Assembly: GCA_008704415.1 (NCBI GenBank)
Contig: VXIS01000056.1
Span: forward strand, 62,001 to 126,000
Direction of reading: 5' to 3'
From: Sphaerosporella brunnea
Lineage: Eukaryota; Ascomycota; Pezizomycetes; Pezizales; Pyronemataceae
Length of the DNA: 64,000 nt
The position numbers were made by a program, and so were the translations under genes. A model generated the notes under the pieces. It did no database searches. It was not told where the DNA came from and worked only from the letters and a program-made list of their open reading frames with translations. Shown in pieces: positions 12,299 through 24,133 of the stretch; the stretch's first letter is position 1, and every line of letters starts with the position of its first letter.

Positions 12299-13399
12299 TC
12301 ATACATATTCCACGCACAACAAATCACTACCGCTATCCATAACATCCCTAATTCTGGCATTGGGAATGATTCCAAACATGTTCAGCTCGTCGTCCAGGGT
12401 GGCCGTGACCCAACCGCTCGCCGGCCTGGCCTGGGTGGTGTATCCGGCGATATCGCGCAAGCGGGCACGGGGGTCACGCTGCTGCCAGCGCCACCAGACA
12501 CGGTCGAGCCAAGTGTGGTGCAAGTAGAAAAGCGGGTCTGAACGGGACTCATCAGCGTAATCTTGGGAAAAGTGCATCCCGAGGTTTTTAACAGGGAAAG
12601 ACCTACCACCAGGCGAAGAAATGGGATTTTGCATCTCACCCCCAACGGCAGTGTGGCCACTAGAATGCGGCACATTCTCCAAACACGGCCACATCTCGGC
12701 GAAAGTTTCCATCGCCAGGCACTCATCCACGGGCCCGGCGCCGGTGCCCTCGCTGATCGAGTCGTTGATCTTGCGGATGAGGCAATGCTCCGTATTGCTA
12801 TACCCAGGTCCAGTATGGAGGGTATAATTCGCAAACGGGCCCGTCTCGACACACCCGCCGCGCCCAGTCCCATCGCCGCCAAAGCCAAACTCAGCATCAA
12901 AGATCTCTGACCGCGAGAACCTCCCGGCATCGGCCTCCTCGTCCCAATACGGCTGCGCGCCGGTGTAGCCGCACTCCTGGCGCAGCAGGCGCTCGTGCGC
13001 GTGCATCATCAGCCGGTGGAAGGGCAGGAACCAGCCGTCGCCGTGGACGAGGCTGGACTGGTTTTGGTGCGCTTTTATCAGGTCGTCGAAGCGCGACACT
13101 GCGGCGGTGAGCCCGCTTTTTGCGGGGAGATGCCACATCAGACACAGCTCCGCGTCTATGTACGCTTTCTTCTCGGTGTTGCTGAGGGTTTGCCTGGCAT
13201 TTATTTGTTAGTGTGCGTTTTTGCACAACGGAATGGAACCTCCCCCCCCCCCCCTCCATACGTACCAGGACCGCCGCTGTAGCTTATGCGTGCACTTCCC
13301 CAACCCCAATGTCCCGTTGAGTCCGGGGGCAACAGGCGAGGCAAAGACCTGCGCCATAGCCAAAAAAGCGAAGGCAACAAACAAGTGAATCTTGACCAT
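12299..13399 (-). CDS. Secreted short tyrosinase / catechol oxidase
   Basis: Type 3 copper enzyme oxidising phenols to quinones, probably extracellular. Exons: 13399-13266, 13193-12607 and 12537-12299, giving 319 aa. A signal peptide is clear (MVKIHLFVAFAFLAMAQVFA, residues 1-20). CuA histidines are H87, H95 (LVHGDG) and H104 (FLPFHR). CuB histidines are H221 and H225 (PHSSGH) and H247/H248 (DPLFYLHH), followed by LDRVWWRWQ. Intron 1 (13194-13265) has GTACGT/CAG ends. Intron 2 (12538-12606) is 69 nt, in frame and stopless, so a naive open frame reads through it. Removing it gives the canonical SSPG/DPLFYLHH. There is no C-terminal lid domain of the long tyrosinases, so the enzyme resembles short secreted catechol-oxidase-like forms. 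Its substrate cannot be read from sequence. It lies 1.2 kb from the carotenoid genes. Confidence 0.9.
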
Positions 13400-14612
13400 G
13401 TTTCAATCCCAAATTCCCAGATCCCAAGAGGGCTGTAGGTGGAAAAAGACCGAAAGGAATAAAGAAAGAAAGAGAGAACCAAATTCAAAATCCAAAATTC
13501 CAAATCCGGGTGTGGGAATAACAAAAACAAAACAGCGGCCCCGGTCCATCTTTATGTAGTAGTTATCCCACGGGCTCCTCCTCCGCCTCCTCCTCCTCCG
13601 CCTCCGCCTCCGCCTCCGCTTAAGCTTATTTTGGCGGATTGCGGACGGCGGCGGACGGTGGTGGTGGTGGTGGTGGTGGTGGTGGCTGCTTACAGTAAGC
13701 TCATCATCATCCTCGTTACGCTCCGAATAGAACGGGCTGAGGGCTGAGGGCTTCAGCCACACGGCTCTGCTGGAAAATGACCAACCGCTGTGCTTGTGGC
13801 TATTTCGCGCAGCTGAGCAGCCGCAGCCGCAGCCGCAAACATTGGGAGGGGGGCAAAAATAAACATCCGCAAACCGTTCAAAGATCGGTGATGGCCGCAT
13901 ATTCATACGGATTCGGTAGTTGCTTAGAAGTAGGTAGGTAGGATGGCCATACAAACGTCGATGGTCAATCAATATCAGAAGCGGTAGGTAGCTACGGGGA
14001 AAAAGCTGCTGCGGGCTATACGTTTATACCAGTGGAATGAACTTCGAATTCTCTGACATGAGATGACATGAGATGAGATGCCATACCTGTACCAGGTAAC
14101 TAGCCGACAAGTACATAGTACACAGTTTTTTCAGCCAGCGTGGGGGGTACTTCCCCAGCCTGCTTTACTATCGACACCCCCCCCCCCCTTCCTCCCCTTT
14201 CCCAAGAGAATTCGAACTTGCATGCATACATTTACAGCTATGGTAAATCAGCATGTAAACTCCACAGCCCATTGCATTGGCAAGAACTGAAGCTCCACCC
14301 TTCACCCGGTCCCATAGGAAGTACGTACTACACACTCAGAACACATAACGAAAGCCAGTGCGAGGCTGGATGACAACTTTGAGAGGACTCGGAGGCGCGA
14401 GTGAGAACTTGTGAATAAAACCTGGACTTGGGGTGGGAGCGTGCACCGGCACCAGCAAGAGTCTCTATCTTCACCAAGAAATATGAGTACAGCCAATCAT
14501 CTTCCTTTCCACCAACCGCGTCTCTCGTGCTTCAGTCCCCCAGGTCCATACACTATCTCAGTTCAATTAGCTATGAGCCAGTATTAAACAAACAATTCCA
14601 TCAAACGCCTAA
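13400..14612. other. Intergenic: tyrosinase promoter and phytoene desaturase 3' side
   Basis: No gene seen. The tyrosinase upstream region carries adjacent trinucleotide arrays: CTCC/CCGCCT repeats at about 13576-13620 and GGT repeats at about 13659-13684. A short GGTA repeat near 13930 and a C10 run near 14178 are also present. Confidence 0.55.
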
Positions 14613-16420
14613 CTACATCTCCACCGCTCTCATAGCAACCCAACCGCCCACCATCACAACCAACGCAACCAGCGCCCAGAACGGCGCATCCTCCGTCCTA
14701 GGCCTCTGCTTATGAAACTGTTCGTTCGTAACCCAAGGGGCCGGCATTCCCTCATTCTTCAAAATCTGTTCAGTGGTAATTTTGGCGCCAGCCAAACAAA
14801 TGGGGACGCCGGTACCGGGATGAGTGCTAGCACCCACAAAGTAACATCCTTCAATCTCAGGGTGTTTAGTAGTCGGGCGGAAAACCAGCACGTTAAAGAA
14901 GCTATGGCTCATGCCGAGGATCGCTCCCTGGTGCAGATTAAACTTCTCCTGCCACACTTCGGGGGTGTTGACCGTTTCGCTGACGATTTTAGGTCGCAGG
15001 TCTTCGCCGGTGCGTTGCTGGATTGCGGTGAGGACTTCTTCGCGCACGCGGGCTACGTTTGCAGGCCAGTCTTTGCTCTCGGAGGTAATGTGGCCGCAGG
15101 GCACAAGGACCACGAGGGAGTCGCCGCCTTCTGGGGCCGCGGTGGGATCGATCCTGCTGGGCACGTTGACATAGAAGCTGAGTTCGTCTGGGAGGTCCTG
15201 GCGCTTGAAAATGGAGTCGAAACTCTCCTTGTAGGAGTCGGCGAGGAAGATGTTGTGTGTACTTAGTTTTTCCGCCTTGGAAGAGAGAGACCAATATAGG
15301 GATATCGAGGAGCAGCTGTGTGGGCGGGACTTGAGGGCCGTGGCCCGGGGTGAGGGCGGAAGAAGGGTGGTGTAGGAGTGGACGAGATCGGCATTGAGGA
15401 CTACTACATCGGCGTGGAGGCTGGTGCCGTCGGCGAGAAGAACTCCGGTGGCCCGTTTGCTGTCTGGAGAAAGAAGCACCTGCTTGACCGGTGTGTTGAG
15501 CCGGTAGGTCGCGCCGTTCCTCTTGCTGATGTCCACAAGGGTCTCGGGGATCCTGTGGAATCCGCCTCGGGGGTACCAGATGCCTTCCGCGAGCTCGGAA
15601 TACTGCAAGAGGGAGTAGGTGCCAGGAGCATCGTAGGGGCTCATCTAAAAAACTGCGTCAGCTCGCAGCCACGCAAAGAGGGTTTGCGGCTTACTCCGAG
15701 GTACATGGCAGCAAATGTAAACACACGCCGCAGCCGTTCTGACTTGAAATATTTGGCGGCACGAGTGTACACGGACTGATGTGTGTGCAATGCAAGCACC
15801 TTTCCCACGAACTCACGCCTCAGCATGCTCGTGAAGCCCTCAAAGTTACGCTTAAGCACGTGGATATACGAGATGTCATAATGCTGCCCGCTCTCCTTCA
15901 GAAAACCAAGATAGCTATTTTATCAGCGTAATGCGCCCAGAATGAAAAATTAGGCTTACCCAGCCCATCCTTCTGGTCCCTCTATCCTCTCAATCTCACT
16001 CTTCATCCTCGCCAGATCTGAGCTCATCTCGACCCGCTCCCCATCTTTGAAGTAGATGTTGTAGTTTGGCTCACACTTCAAAAGCTCCACACCCTCCTCC
16101 TGCAACGAGGTGCCTAGATCGCGGAACGTCTCGTGGAAAAGGTTGGGAAGCAACAGCAACGACGGGCCCTGATCGAAGCGGTGGCCGTCCTTGTGGATCA
16201 AGCTGCAGCGTCCGCCGGTAAAGTCATTTTTCTCGATAACGGTGACATCGAATCCGGCCATTTGCAGACGAGCTGCCGTAGCAACACCGCCGACGCCGGC
16301 ACCTAGTAACAGTCAGCTATGCTCGAAAGCCCCCAAGCACTCGAGAGTGATAATTGGTGACCAACCGACGACGATGGCGGTTTTCTTCTTCTGCTGAGAC
16401 GGCGTGTACTGCTTCTCCAT
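14613..16420 (-). CDS. al-1: Phytoene desaturase (albino-1/CarB type)
   Basis: FAD enzyme that introduces up to five double bonds into phytoene to give lycopene or dehydrolycopene, at membranes. Four exons: 16420-16366, 16302-15960, 15914-15695 and 15644-14613, giving 549 aa. Introns are 63, 45 and 50 nt (donors GTTGGT, GTAAGC and GTAAGC; TAG acceptors). The first junction builds the dinucleotide-binding motif GAGVGG at 19-24, followed by VIEKNDFTGGRCS. Exon 4 begins MSPYDAPGTYSLLQY and contains FYVNVPSRIDP and the C-terminal FAD motif GASTHPGTGVPICLAGAK. The end is hydrophobic (ALVALVVMVGGWVAM), a typical membrane tail. The length is slightly under the usual 580-600. The gene is divergent from the lycopene cyclase/phytoene synthase gene, so shared and probably light-regulated control is likely. 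Confidence 0.95.
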
Positions 16421-17306
16421 GACTGGTGCTGGTTCGGATCGCTGTAGTGGTTGCTGTCTAGATGATGATGCCGAGGAGCAGGTGGCTATTGTAGGTACCT
16501 GTCAGCACATAATTGCCATGATGCGTGCATGCGTGATGGCGGATGTCTTGACAGGGGATGCGCAGATCGGGCATTCCAGCCACCACGAGATCGATGTGCA
16601 TAGTCCGTGGAAGCGAGAACCGATGGCCGCGGCAGGATCGATGGACGCCTGATATGTATGTACTAGTACATACTTATGTGCATCGTGCACACGGACGCCG
16701 TTTCCGGGGGGGGGGGGGCTCGGAAGTGCGGAAAGCAAAACAGTGGAGATGTGTGCATGCGCGCGCTCAAGCGGCTATTTCAACCGCGCGGCTTTCATCT
16801 CGGCTTCGACGAGCGTTGCAACACCAAGCATCTGCCACGATCTAGTATATGTGATATATAACATATTGTGGCCGCCTCCGTTCTGCTGGCCGTCGTTATG
16901 TCAGCTCTACGTATCCCGGAGAATTCTCGTTTTGAGCGACTCCGACGGATGCGGGGATTCGACAGCGGAATTCCAACGATCTCACATCAGATTCGATGAG
17001 TCCACGCTGATTCTCCCTTCAGATCTGGTGCGCAACGCAGAGATCCACGCCCACCACTCTACAGGGGTGCAGCCGCTTTCGATCTTGCAGACGTCATCAG
17101 GAGCGATGCGATCCTTGCGCACAATGAGCGAGACTATGCCGAGATACAGAGCCCTGCGACGATGTCGGGGATATCTTTTATGGCGTCTAGGTCTCTGCCC
17201 AGCAGGAGGATGCGAAGTCCTCTTTCTTTCCCTTCGTTCCCTTCGTTCCCTCGTCATTCTCTCCGTCGCTCCATTGTCTCTATAGAGGAAGGCAGAATCT
17301 ACCACG
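16421..17306. promoter_or_regulatory. Shared divergent promoter of the carotenoid gene pair
   Basis: This 886-bp interval separates the start codons of phytoene desaturase (minus) and the cyclase/synthase (plus). It holds four GATCG-type elements at 16437, 16565, 16589 and 16636, the last two being GATCGA. They lie within about 220 bp of the desaturase start. GATC-type pairs are the kind of site bound by the White Collar complex in light-induced fungal genes. The region also has the perfect 18-bp palindrome GTATGTACTAGTACATAC at 16656-16673 and a G-run near 16707. The regulatory role is inferred, not shown. Confidence 0.5.
16656..16673. repeat. 18-bp perfect palindrome centred on GTACTAGTAC
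   Basis: GTATGTACTAGTACATAC equals its own reverse complement. A close relative lies at 20774-20791. Confidence 0.9.
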
Positions 17307-19169
17307 ATGGGCACCGACTATCTGCTGGTGTAGGTGCTTGCATGTGCGCTGTCTGAGCTGCTGTTGACTGACGCAACGTGGCAGCCACGTTAAATACACG
17401 GTTCCACCCGCTGTGCTCCTGAGCATTCTCTATCGCCCGCTTCAGACCCGGCTGGATACCTGCAAGATTTTATTTCTTCTTGCTGTGAGTATTGCATGTT
17501 CATTCGAGTGGCCGCCAGCTAAACCTCGCCCAGATCGCTGTCCTCTCTACAATCCCTTGGGATTCATATCTGATCGCAAACAATGTGTGGACATACCCCC
17601 CGGGCGCCGTGATCGGCCTGACGCTGTTCCGGATCCCGATCGAGGAACTGTTCTTTTTCTTCGTTCAGACCTATATCACCACGCTGATATACCTCCTCGT
17701 GAACAAAGCCACCGTGCACGCCGCCTACTTGACCGAAATCAATGACTCGGCAAAAGCGCAAGTCACCAAGTTGCGAGTGGCGGAGGCGGCAGGTGCGGTT
17801 TTGCTTGCGGGGCTGCTGTTTGAGGCTGCGGACATGGTGAGAAGTGGAGGGGAGGGCACATACATGGGATTACTAGGAGTATGGGCGGGACCGTTTCTGC
17901 TGGGACTTTGGGTCCTCGCGTATCGGCACATCCTGTCACTGCCTTTGCCCAACACATTGGTTCCTGCGCTGTTGCCCACCGTGTATTTCTGGGTGGTGGA
18001 TACGCTGGCGCTCCGGCGCGGAACCTGGGCCATAACTCCAGGCACAAAGTTGAATTACCAGCCTTGGCCACACATGGAGATAGAGTACGTCCGCCTGTTC
18101 ACTCTTATCACAGCTATTAACCCATGGCAGGGAAGTGGTATTCTTCCTCACTACAAACGTGCTCATAACCTTCGGTCTCGTCTGCTTTGACTATGCCGTT
18201 GCACTCACCACCGCCTTCCCAAGCCTCTTCCCCGAAAGCCAGCCGCCGCTACACAAGCAGCTGCTCTTCGGCATCAGCGCACTATTCACCTGCAAATTCC
18301 CACGGGACGCCTACCACTCCCTCCCAGAATGCATCGCCATTCTTCGCGCTAAGAGTAGAAGCTTCTACCTCGCCAGCGGCGTCTTTGAAGGCCGGCTACG
18401 GCTGGATCTGATCTCGCTATACTCCTTCTGCCGGGCGGCGGACGACCTAATCGACGACTCTCCCACACCGGCGCAATCACTAGAGCGTCTCCGACTGCTG
18501 TTAGAAATAATCTACACGCCCAGCCGGGCAGACACCAAAGAGGGCTTCGTACGCTCCATGTTCCCCGCCTGGGCGCACACGCCGCTTCTCGCATTGCCCT
18601 CGCAGCACATCCCGCGCAAGCTCCTGGACGAGCTCCTCGACGGCTTCGAAATGGACATGGGCTTCTCCTCTGTTGGAAACTGGCCCATCGCCACCTACTC
18701 CGACCTAGAGAGATACGCGCACTACGTCGCCGGCACGGTGGGAGAAATGTTCACGCACCTAGTACTCGCGCACTCTTTCTCCTCCGTGTCCTCCCCCTCC
18801 CACATCCTCGCCGACGCAGAGAAAATGGGCAGAGCCCTGCAGTACGTCAACATCTCGCGCGACATCCGCAAAGACGCGGCTATGCACCGGGTTTATGTTC
18901 CGGCCGCGTGGCTGAAGGAGGCTAGGTTCACCCCCGAAGACGTCGTGCGCCGCCCCGAGGTGGGTGAGAGGTTCCGCGGACGGCTACTGGAGAAGGCGGA
19001 GGTGCTGTATAGAGAGAGTAGAGCGGCTATTGAGCAGTTGCCTGTGGAGGCGAGAGGCGGCGCCAGGGTTGCGGTTGAGGCGTACATGGACATTGGACGC
19101 AGACTGGGCATGAGACGGCAGAGCAAACTTGAGAGGGCGGCGAGGGCGTGGTCGGTTATGAGGAGGTAG
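17307..19169 (+). CDS. al-2: Bifunctional lycopene cyclase / phytoene synthase (albino-2/CarRA/CrtYB type)
   Basis: The N-terminal half is a membrane lycopene cyclase and the C-terminal half condenses two GGPP into phytoene. Exons: 17307-17329, 17385-17484, 17534-18084 and 18131-19169, giving 570 aa. Introns are 55, 49 and 46 nt. The 23-nt first exon encodes MGTDYLLV, and splicing restores DYLLVHVKYTVPPAVLL. The third junction gives MEIEEVVFFLTTNVLITFG, the repeated cyclase motif. Cyclase signatures include TIPWDSYLI and FRIPIEELFFF. Synthase signatures include SRSFYLASGVF, the Asp-rich FCRAADDLIDD and the second site YVNISRDIRKD. Repeated hydrophobic helices fill the first 250 residues. With the divergent desaturase it supplies most of the route from GGPP to a cyclised carotene. 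A GGPP synthase and a carotene cleavage oxygenase are not in the window. Confidence 0.95.
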
Positions 19170-19897
19170 TTGTAGGCGTAATTTATACCCTGATGGTATT
19201 TTCCGTACTGTGTCTCGAGTGAGAATGTATGCTCTCACTACGAAGTAAGGATTCTGAGCTTTTTACGTTTGCATACCTTTCTTGAAGGGGAGTGAGCTAC
19301 CTGTACACGTATTTCTACACAGTATGCCACCCCACTACCCCTCTAGCTCACATTAGGAACAGACCTTCTCGAATAAAAATTATACCCCCAAACGAAGAGG
19401 CTAGTCGTGTAAGGTTTTTGGGGGCGAGTGAGCTTCGGTGATGATTTCAATACACACGTGTAGAGATGCCATTATTCAAGATAAACAGAACAGCTCAGCT
19501 CTGCTCCAAAAGCCTAAAGGCTTCAAGTGCCCGGTTAGGATCGAAGCCCATTCATTCATTCATTCTCCACGACAATCTACATACGTAAACTAAGCTGTTT
19601 TATGTTGCCAGTGCTTCCATCCGTGCCGACTTCCGTCAGCGTCAGATCTGCGACGTCGGCAGTTTCACACCGGGCCGTTCCGTGCACCTCACATCGCCAT
19701 CTCAGTTTCCTTTTTGGGGCTCGGGGGGCGGAAGGAAGGAAGGAGGGTTTTAAGCTTTCGTGATTCGGGGTCCTCAAGGCTTGGCTGACGAGCTGGCTGA
19801 CGGGCTGGCTGATGAGATCTACTGCGGGCCCCGGTCGGACGCTTCTCGTTCATTGGATGGTGAAATCTTAGCGGGCTCGGCGTGCATATCGAGTTCA

Positions 19898-19965
19898 TCA
19901 TCGGCCGGCTGACGTTTTCTCAACCGCGGTTTTTGTGAGTTGAGAAAGCATCAGCCGGCTGATGA
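19898..19965. repeat. 68-bp foldback (27-bp imperfect inverted repeat)
   Basis: The left arm at 19898-19924 and right arm at 19939-19965 are inverted repeats of 27 bp with three mismatches, separated by a 14-nt loop. The arms contain the GCCGGCTGA core and TTCTCAAC. No flanking gene explains it. It could be a small MITE relic or a cruciform-forming control element. Confidence 0.85.
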
Positions 19966-20773
19966 AGGTGGATCGACAGAGATGGTTACCAACTGAGGGT
20001 AGGAGGGCCGTACTAAAAGAGGCGAGGGCTGGGGACACCTGGGAGGACCGACCGGGAGGGCGAATTCATCACGGGATAGGTAGCTTAGTGCATAGAAATA
20101 AAATTTTCCGGTGCGCTGTGCTGCCTGGATGCCAGAGACTGATGTCCACTTGTGTAGGTTGCGAGCGGTGGGGGGGGGGGGGGGGCTGAGGGGCCATGGG
20201 AAAAGCATTGCTTGGCTGGTGGGTACGGTTTATTTCGGTTTATTTCTGTTGATGGAATGTAAATTTGTGGGGACGGATAATGGGGCAAGATTGGTACAGT
20301 CACAATGGTGATCTGGAAGCTTTTGCAAATACTACCAGATTACGAAGGCGGTCCTTTGAGTGCAGAAGCATTGCTACGGCAGCGATAACACCGGCTGTAG
20401 GTAACTCTTTGAATCGTCGAAGGGCCATCTCAGAGAAATGGTTACTTATCCGAACATCTACCTCCTCCGCTCTCCCTCCTCCTCCTCCTTCCACACGACG
20501 ACACTCCTTACCCCGGTCTCCCAGCACAATGGCTACGGCGCCCGGGTTCACCTTCCGAGGTGATGATGCTCCACAACAGGGAGTACCGGTACCTGCGCAT
20601 GCCGAGGCATCTGGGTGGGCATATATGCTATGTAGTACATTACTCTCCCCTGTGGAGTCCCACATGGATAACGCTGCGTTTTTCTAATAAACCCACGACG
20701 GAAGAAGACGGCGTTGGTTTATCTTTATATTCGTGCCGAAATTCCGCACAGTTGTTGATGGATATATCATATG

Positions 20774-20791
20774 ATATGTACTAGTACATAT
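20774..20791. repeat. 18-bp perfect palindrome ATATGTACTAGTACATAT
   Basis: The sequence equals its reverse complement. It shares the core TGTACTAGTACA with the palindrome in the carotenoid promoter. Confidence 0.9.
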
Positions 20792-22067
20792 GTCATCGTC
20801 GAACCTGACATCTGCCGCTAATGTGGTCTAAACACAGATCAGCGCCGTTATATCCAAAATCGGACACGAAAAACCCGGAAATCGCTCGCCGCTAGCGAGG
20901 GAAGGTTCCGGAAGGGACGCATGCTCCAAAAAGGAGGCCGAGGCGAGCGAGTGAGAACCCATGGCCGCCTCCCGCCTGCCGCACTGCCGCTTTGCCGCCT
21001 CCAGATCCCCGTGTTTGTAGAAGTAACTCATGCATACTTACCTACTGAATTATCGTGACCGCGCACGCGGCACACGCGATCCCTTAAGCCGTCTGGAATA
21101 ACTATAGACAGATACATATCTCCAAGCTATGTAAAGAAAAGCTAAGCAGTTCATAGAGTAGGGGAATATCCTTCCTCTACACAAAGCTAAGATATCGATG
21201 GCTGTCTAAGATTGGAATGTATATCCCCGGCCGGTTCTTCTCCATACTTCATACGCAGATGTTGTGCAGCAGCTTCCTTAACTCCGGAACGCCGTTGTGG
21301 CCGGCGCTACACAGTCAGCTAGTGTTGTTAGTAGTTACCTAGGTAGATCAACCAATCGCTCTACTCTAATCCCCGCTCAAGAAAGATTTGACAGGACGGT
21401 AAGGGGGATGTACCGAATTGGGATGATCTTGGAGATGCTTTGATGCATCTGATGGTTCAGGTTGTTACTTTGCCACCACGTGCCTACCATTTGTAGCTTG
21501 CTCGTCTGATAGAAGCCAAAAGAAGCTGTATATGAAGTACCTAGGTGCCTAAGTAGGCGTGATTCGTGACGGAGGCATCTACGTATTCCAAGCCAATCTC
21601 CACGCCAAATCTCCTATCGTTTGTTGATCTGAGTGATGTCTAGCTCTACACATCGAGCAACCCACGATCTTGAGCTGCCCACGGGTTAAAGAAATGTCTA
21701 TATTGGGCCACGTGTGGGATACCGCCAAATATCCGTTAACTACTGACAGCTTGTAAAAGCCGAAGCAAAAAAAAAGCTTTTCATAGACAAGAAACCTTTC
21801 TAACCGGGGGCCCTCCCGGCCTGGACGGCCCACGACGCCTAGCGGCATTGTGAGGCGAAAGCTCCGGGGCTTAGTGGGGACTCTGGGGAGTTAGTGGGAG
21901 ATATCTAGGTATAGGTAGCTGGAGCTTTGGGTACAAAAGCCAGTGCTCTTCCGCTGGTTCAGTTGCTGCTTTGCTTCTTCAGATACACAGATCCGAGTTC
22001 ACAGCCTTCGACTTACAGACCTTCACGAATCTACCTTCAATACCCATACAGCTATCCTCATATCGCA

Positions 22068-23297
22068 ATGGCTACTCAAGACTACACTTTCCGTGGCTGG
22101 TTGGGATTCGACGCCAATTCCGCCCAGGGAAACCTCGTGGAGGCCGAGTTCACTCCTAAGGCTTTCGAGGAGACCGATGTTGATATCAAGATTACCCATT
22201 GTGGAATTTGCGGTACGTAGTAGCTCATGCCTCGAACCCAAACCCTCGGCTGACACCTCCACGCAGGTAGCGACATCCACACCCTCCGCTCTGGCTGGGG
22301 CCAGACCGACTACCCCCAGTGTGTCGGTCACGAGATTGCTGGAACTGCTGTCCGCGTTGGTTCCAGGGTTAAGCACATCAAGGTCGGAGACCGTGTCGGT
22401 GTTGGTGCCCAGGCCAGCGCCTGCCTCAAGCCCGACTGCTACGACTGCGCCAACGGCGATGAGTGCTATGTATGTTATTCCCACAGTTCATCTGTTACTC
22501 AAAAAAAAAAAAAAACACCAGGTACAGCTGGCTAACTTTCGATGCAGTGCCCCAAGCTGGTCGGCACCTACGGTTCCAAGTACCCCGATGGCACCAAGTC
22601 CTTCGGTGGATACGCCGATTACACCCGAGTGTCCGGCCACTTCGTCATCCAGCTCTCTGACATCTCCCTCCCCTCGCACCTCGTCGCGCCGATGTTGTGC
22701 GGTGGTGTCACCGTGTACTCCCCTCTGAAGCGCAACGGCTGCGGCCCCGGAAAGCGCGTCGGCATAGTTGGATTCGGAGGTCTCGGCCACTTCGGTGTTC
22801 TCTTCGCCAAGGCCCTCGGTGCGGACAAGGTCGTTGCCATCTCCCGCAAGGCCAACAAGCGCGCGGACGCCGAGAAGATGGGCGCCGAGTACATCGCTAC
22901 CGATGAAGACGAGAACTGGGAGCAGACCTACGCTGGCTCCCTCGACCTCATCGTCTGCACTGTTTCCTCCCCCAACATGCCCCTCCAGGGCTACCTGTCC
23001 CTCCTCCGGACCCATGGAACTTTCATCCAGGTCGGTGCTCCCGAGGACAAGCTGCCCGCTATCAGCGCGTTTTCCCTGATCGGACGTGGTGTCAAGATGG
23101 TTGGTAGCTTGATCGGTACCCCCAGGGAGATCAGGGAGATGATTGAGCTGGCGGATCGTAAGGGTGTTAGGAGCTGGGTCAACCTTTGGCCTATGTCCAA
23201 GGTCAACGAGGCTGTGGTTGCTTTCGGGGAGGGCAAGCCCCGGTACCGTTTCGTGTTGGTGAACGAGAAGCATGCGGAGATGCCGACTGAGGTCTAA
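22068..23297 (+). CDS. Zinc-dependent NADP alcohol dehydrogenase (cinnamyl-alcohol/ADH6-7 type)
   Basis: Medium-chain dehydrogenase expected to reduce aldehydes to alcohols with NADPH in the cytosol. Exons: 22068-22212, 22267-22469 and 22548-23297, giving 365 aa. The introns are 54 nt (GTACGT) and 78 nt (GTATGT); the second carries an A15 run and a GCTAAC branch site. Catalytic zinc ligands are Cys45 (THCGICGSD), His70/Glu71 (VGHE) and a later Cys167 (LCGG). The structural zinc lobe holds cysteines in CLKPDCYDCANGDECYCPK (101-119). The Rossmann motif is GFGGLGHFG at 191-199, followed by AISRKANKR, which favours NADP over NAD. Length and motifs match fungal ADH6/ADH7 homologues. The natural substrate is unknown. 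Confidence 0.93.
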
Positions 23298-24093
23298 GAG
23301 CCTGGAATGGCGTGGAGAAAGATTTGTATGTAGTATGTATCACTGCGGAATGAGCGAATAGAGAAGGTGTGCTTTTTTATCCAGTATAGTGATGTTGTTT
23401 CAAAGCATGGAGTGAAAGTGAGCAAGCAACACTGCTTCTCGGAGCAGAGCTTTGTGCTGGTGGCGCAACGCAGAAATCTCAAAGATTTTCCTACTGCCAG
23501 CTGAGTGATGAGTTGTGATTGGGCGGCGCATTGTGGAGCCGTGGAGGCGCTTGAGCGACAATACTGCGGAGCGATTACGCTGCTGTACAGACAGCCAGAT
23601 TTGTTGATAGTTGTGGAATGGAATGGAATCGTATTTATCCGTGCCCGTGCTCGCGGCGAAGTGAGACGGTCTTGCCTCTCTCTTCACGTTACTACTTCAA
23701 CCCACTGCCTCCTCTCTTTACTTTGCTGCGCCGTGTTTCACACACATACGCCCTGACTGCAACGTACATATGACTTTACATTAAGTGGCCCTGTACTAAT
23801 GACTCCACGCCGTGTGGTCACCACACGGCTGTTCACTAGTATCATAGAACAGGATGAAAACCGCCGCAAGGAAAAGTTTCCGTAGAAAATGTGTTTCTCG
23901 TCCGTCGTTGAGTTTACATTTGTGCCCTCGCATTGCCCACCACCACCCTTTACCACCACACTCCCCTCTTCCTCTCTCAAGCAGCGTGTCTGCTAATAGT
24001 AATCACAGCTCACTGTATGGGCCCTCTCCATTGCGGAGTCGCCTTCATAAAGCTAACTACCCTCACAAACAGTCCTTCCTTCACTCTCTCAAG
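23298..24093. other. Intergenic: alcohol dehydrogenase 3' side and zinc-finger gene promoter
   Basis: No gene seen. The reading frame of the next gene stays open upstream to 23854, but that part reads as untranslated leader (proline/serine-rich, no family match). Confidence 0.5.
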
Positions 24094-24102
24094 ATGGATC
24101 GT

Positions 24103-24133
<31 letters not shown>

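Larger units (their letters stand above)
19170..22067. other. Gene-free interval with foldback and palindromes
   Basis: No gene recognised in 2.9 kb. The region contains GCTGGCTGA tandem units at about 19780-19815, a 68-bp foldback at 19898-19965, a G14 run near 20170, a perfect 18-bp palindrome at 20774-20791 and TACCTAGGTA-type palindromes at 21336-21345 and 21538-21547. The last several hundred bases are the alcohol dehydrogenase promoter. Confidence 0.6.

Noticed and set aside
22488..23273. 261-codon minus-strand open frame
   Set aside because: It is antisense to the alcohol dehydrogenase third exon.
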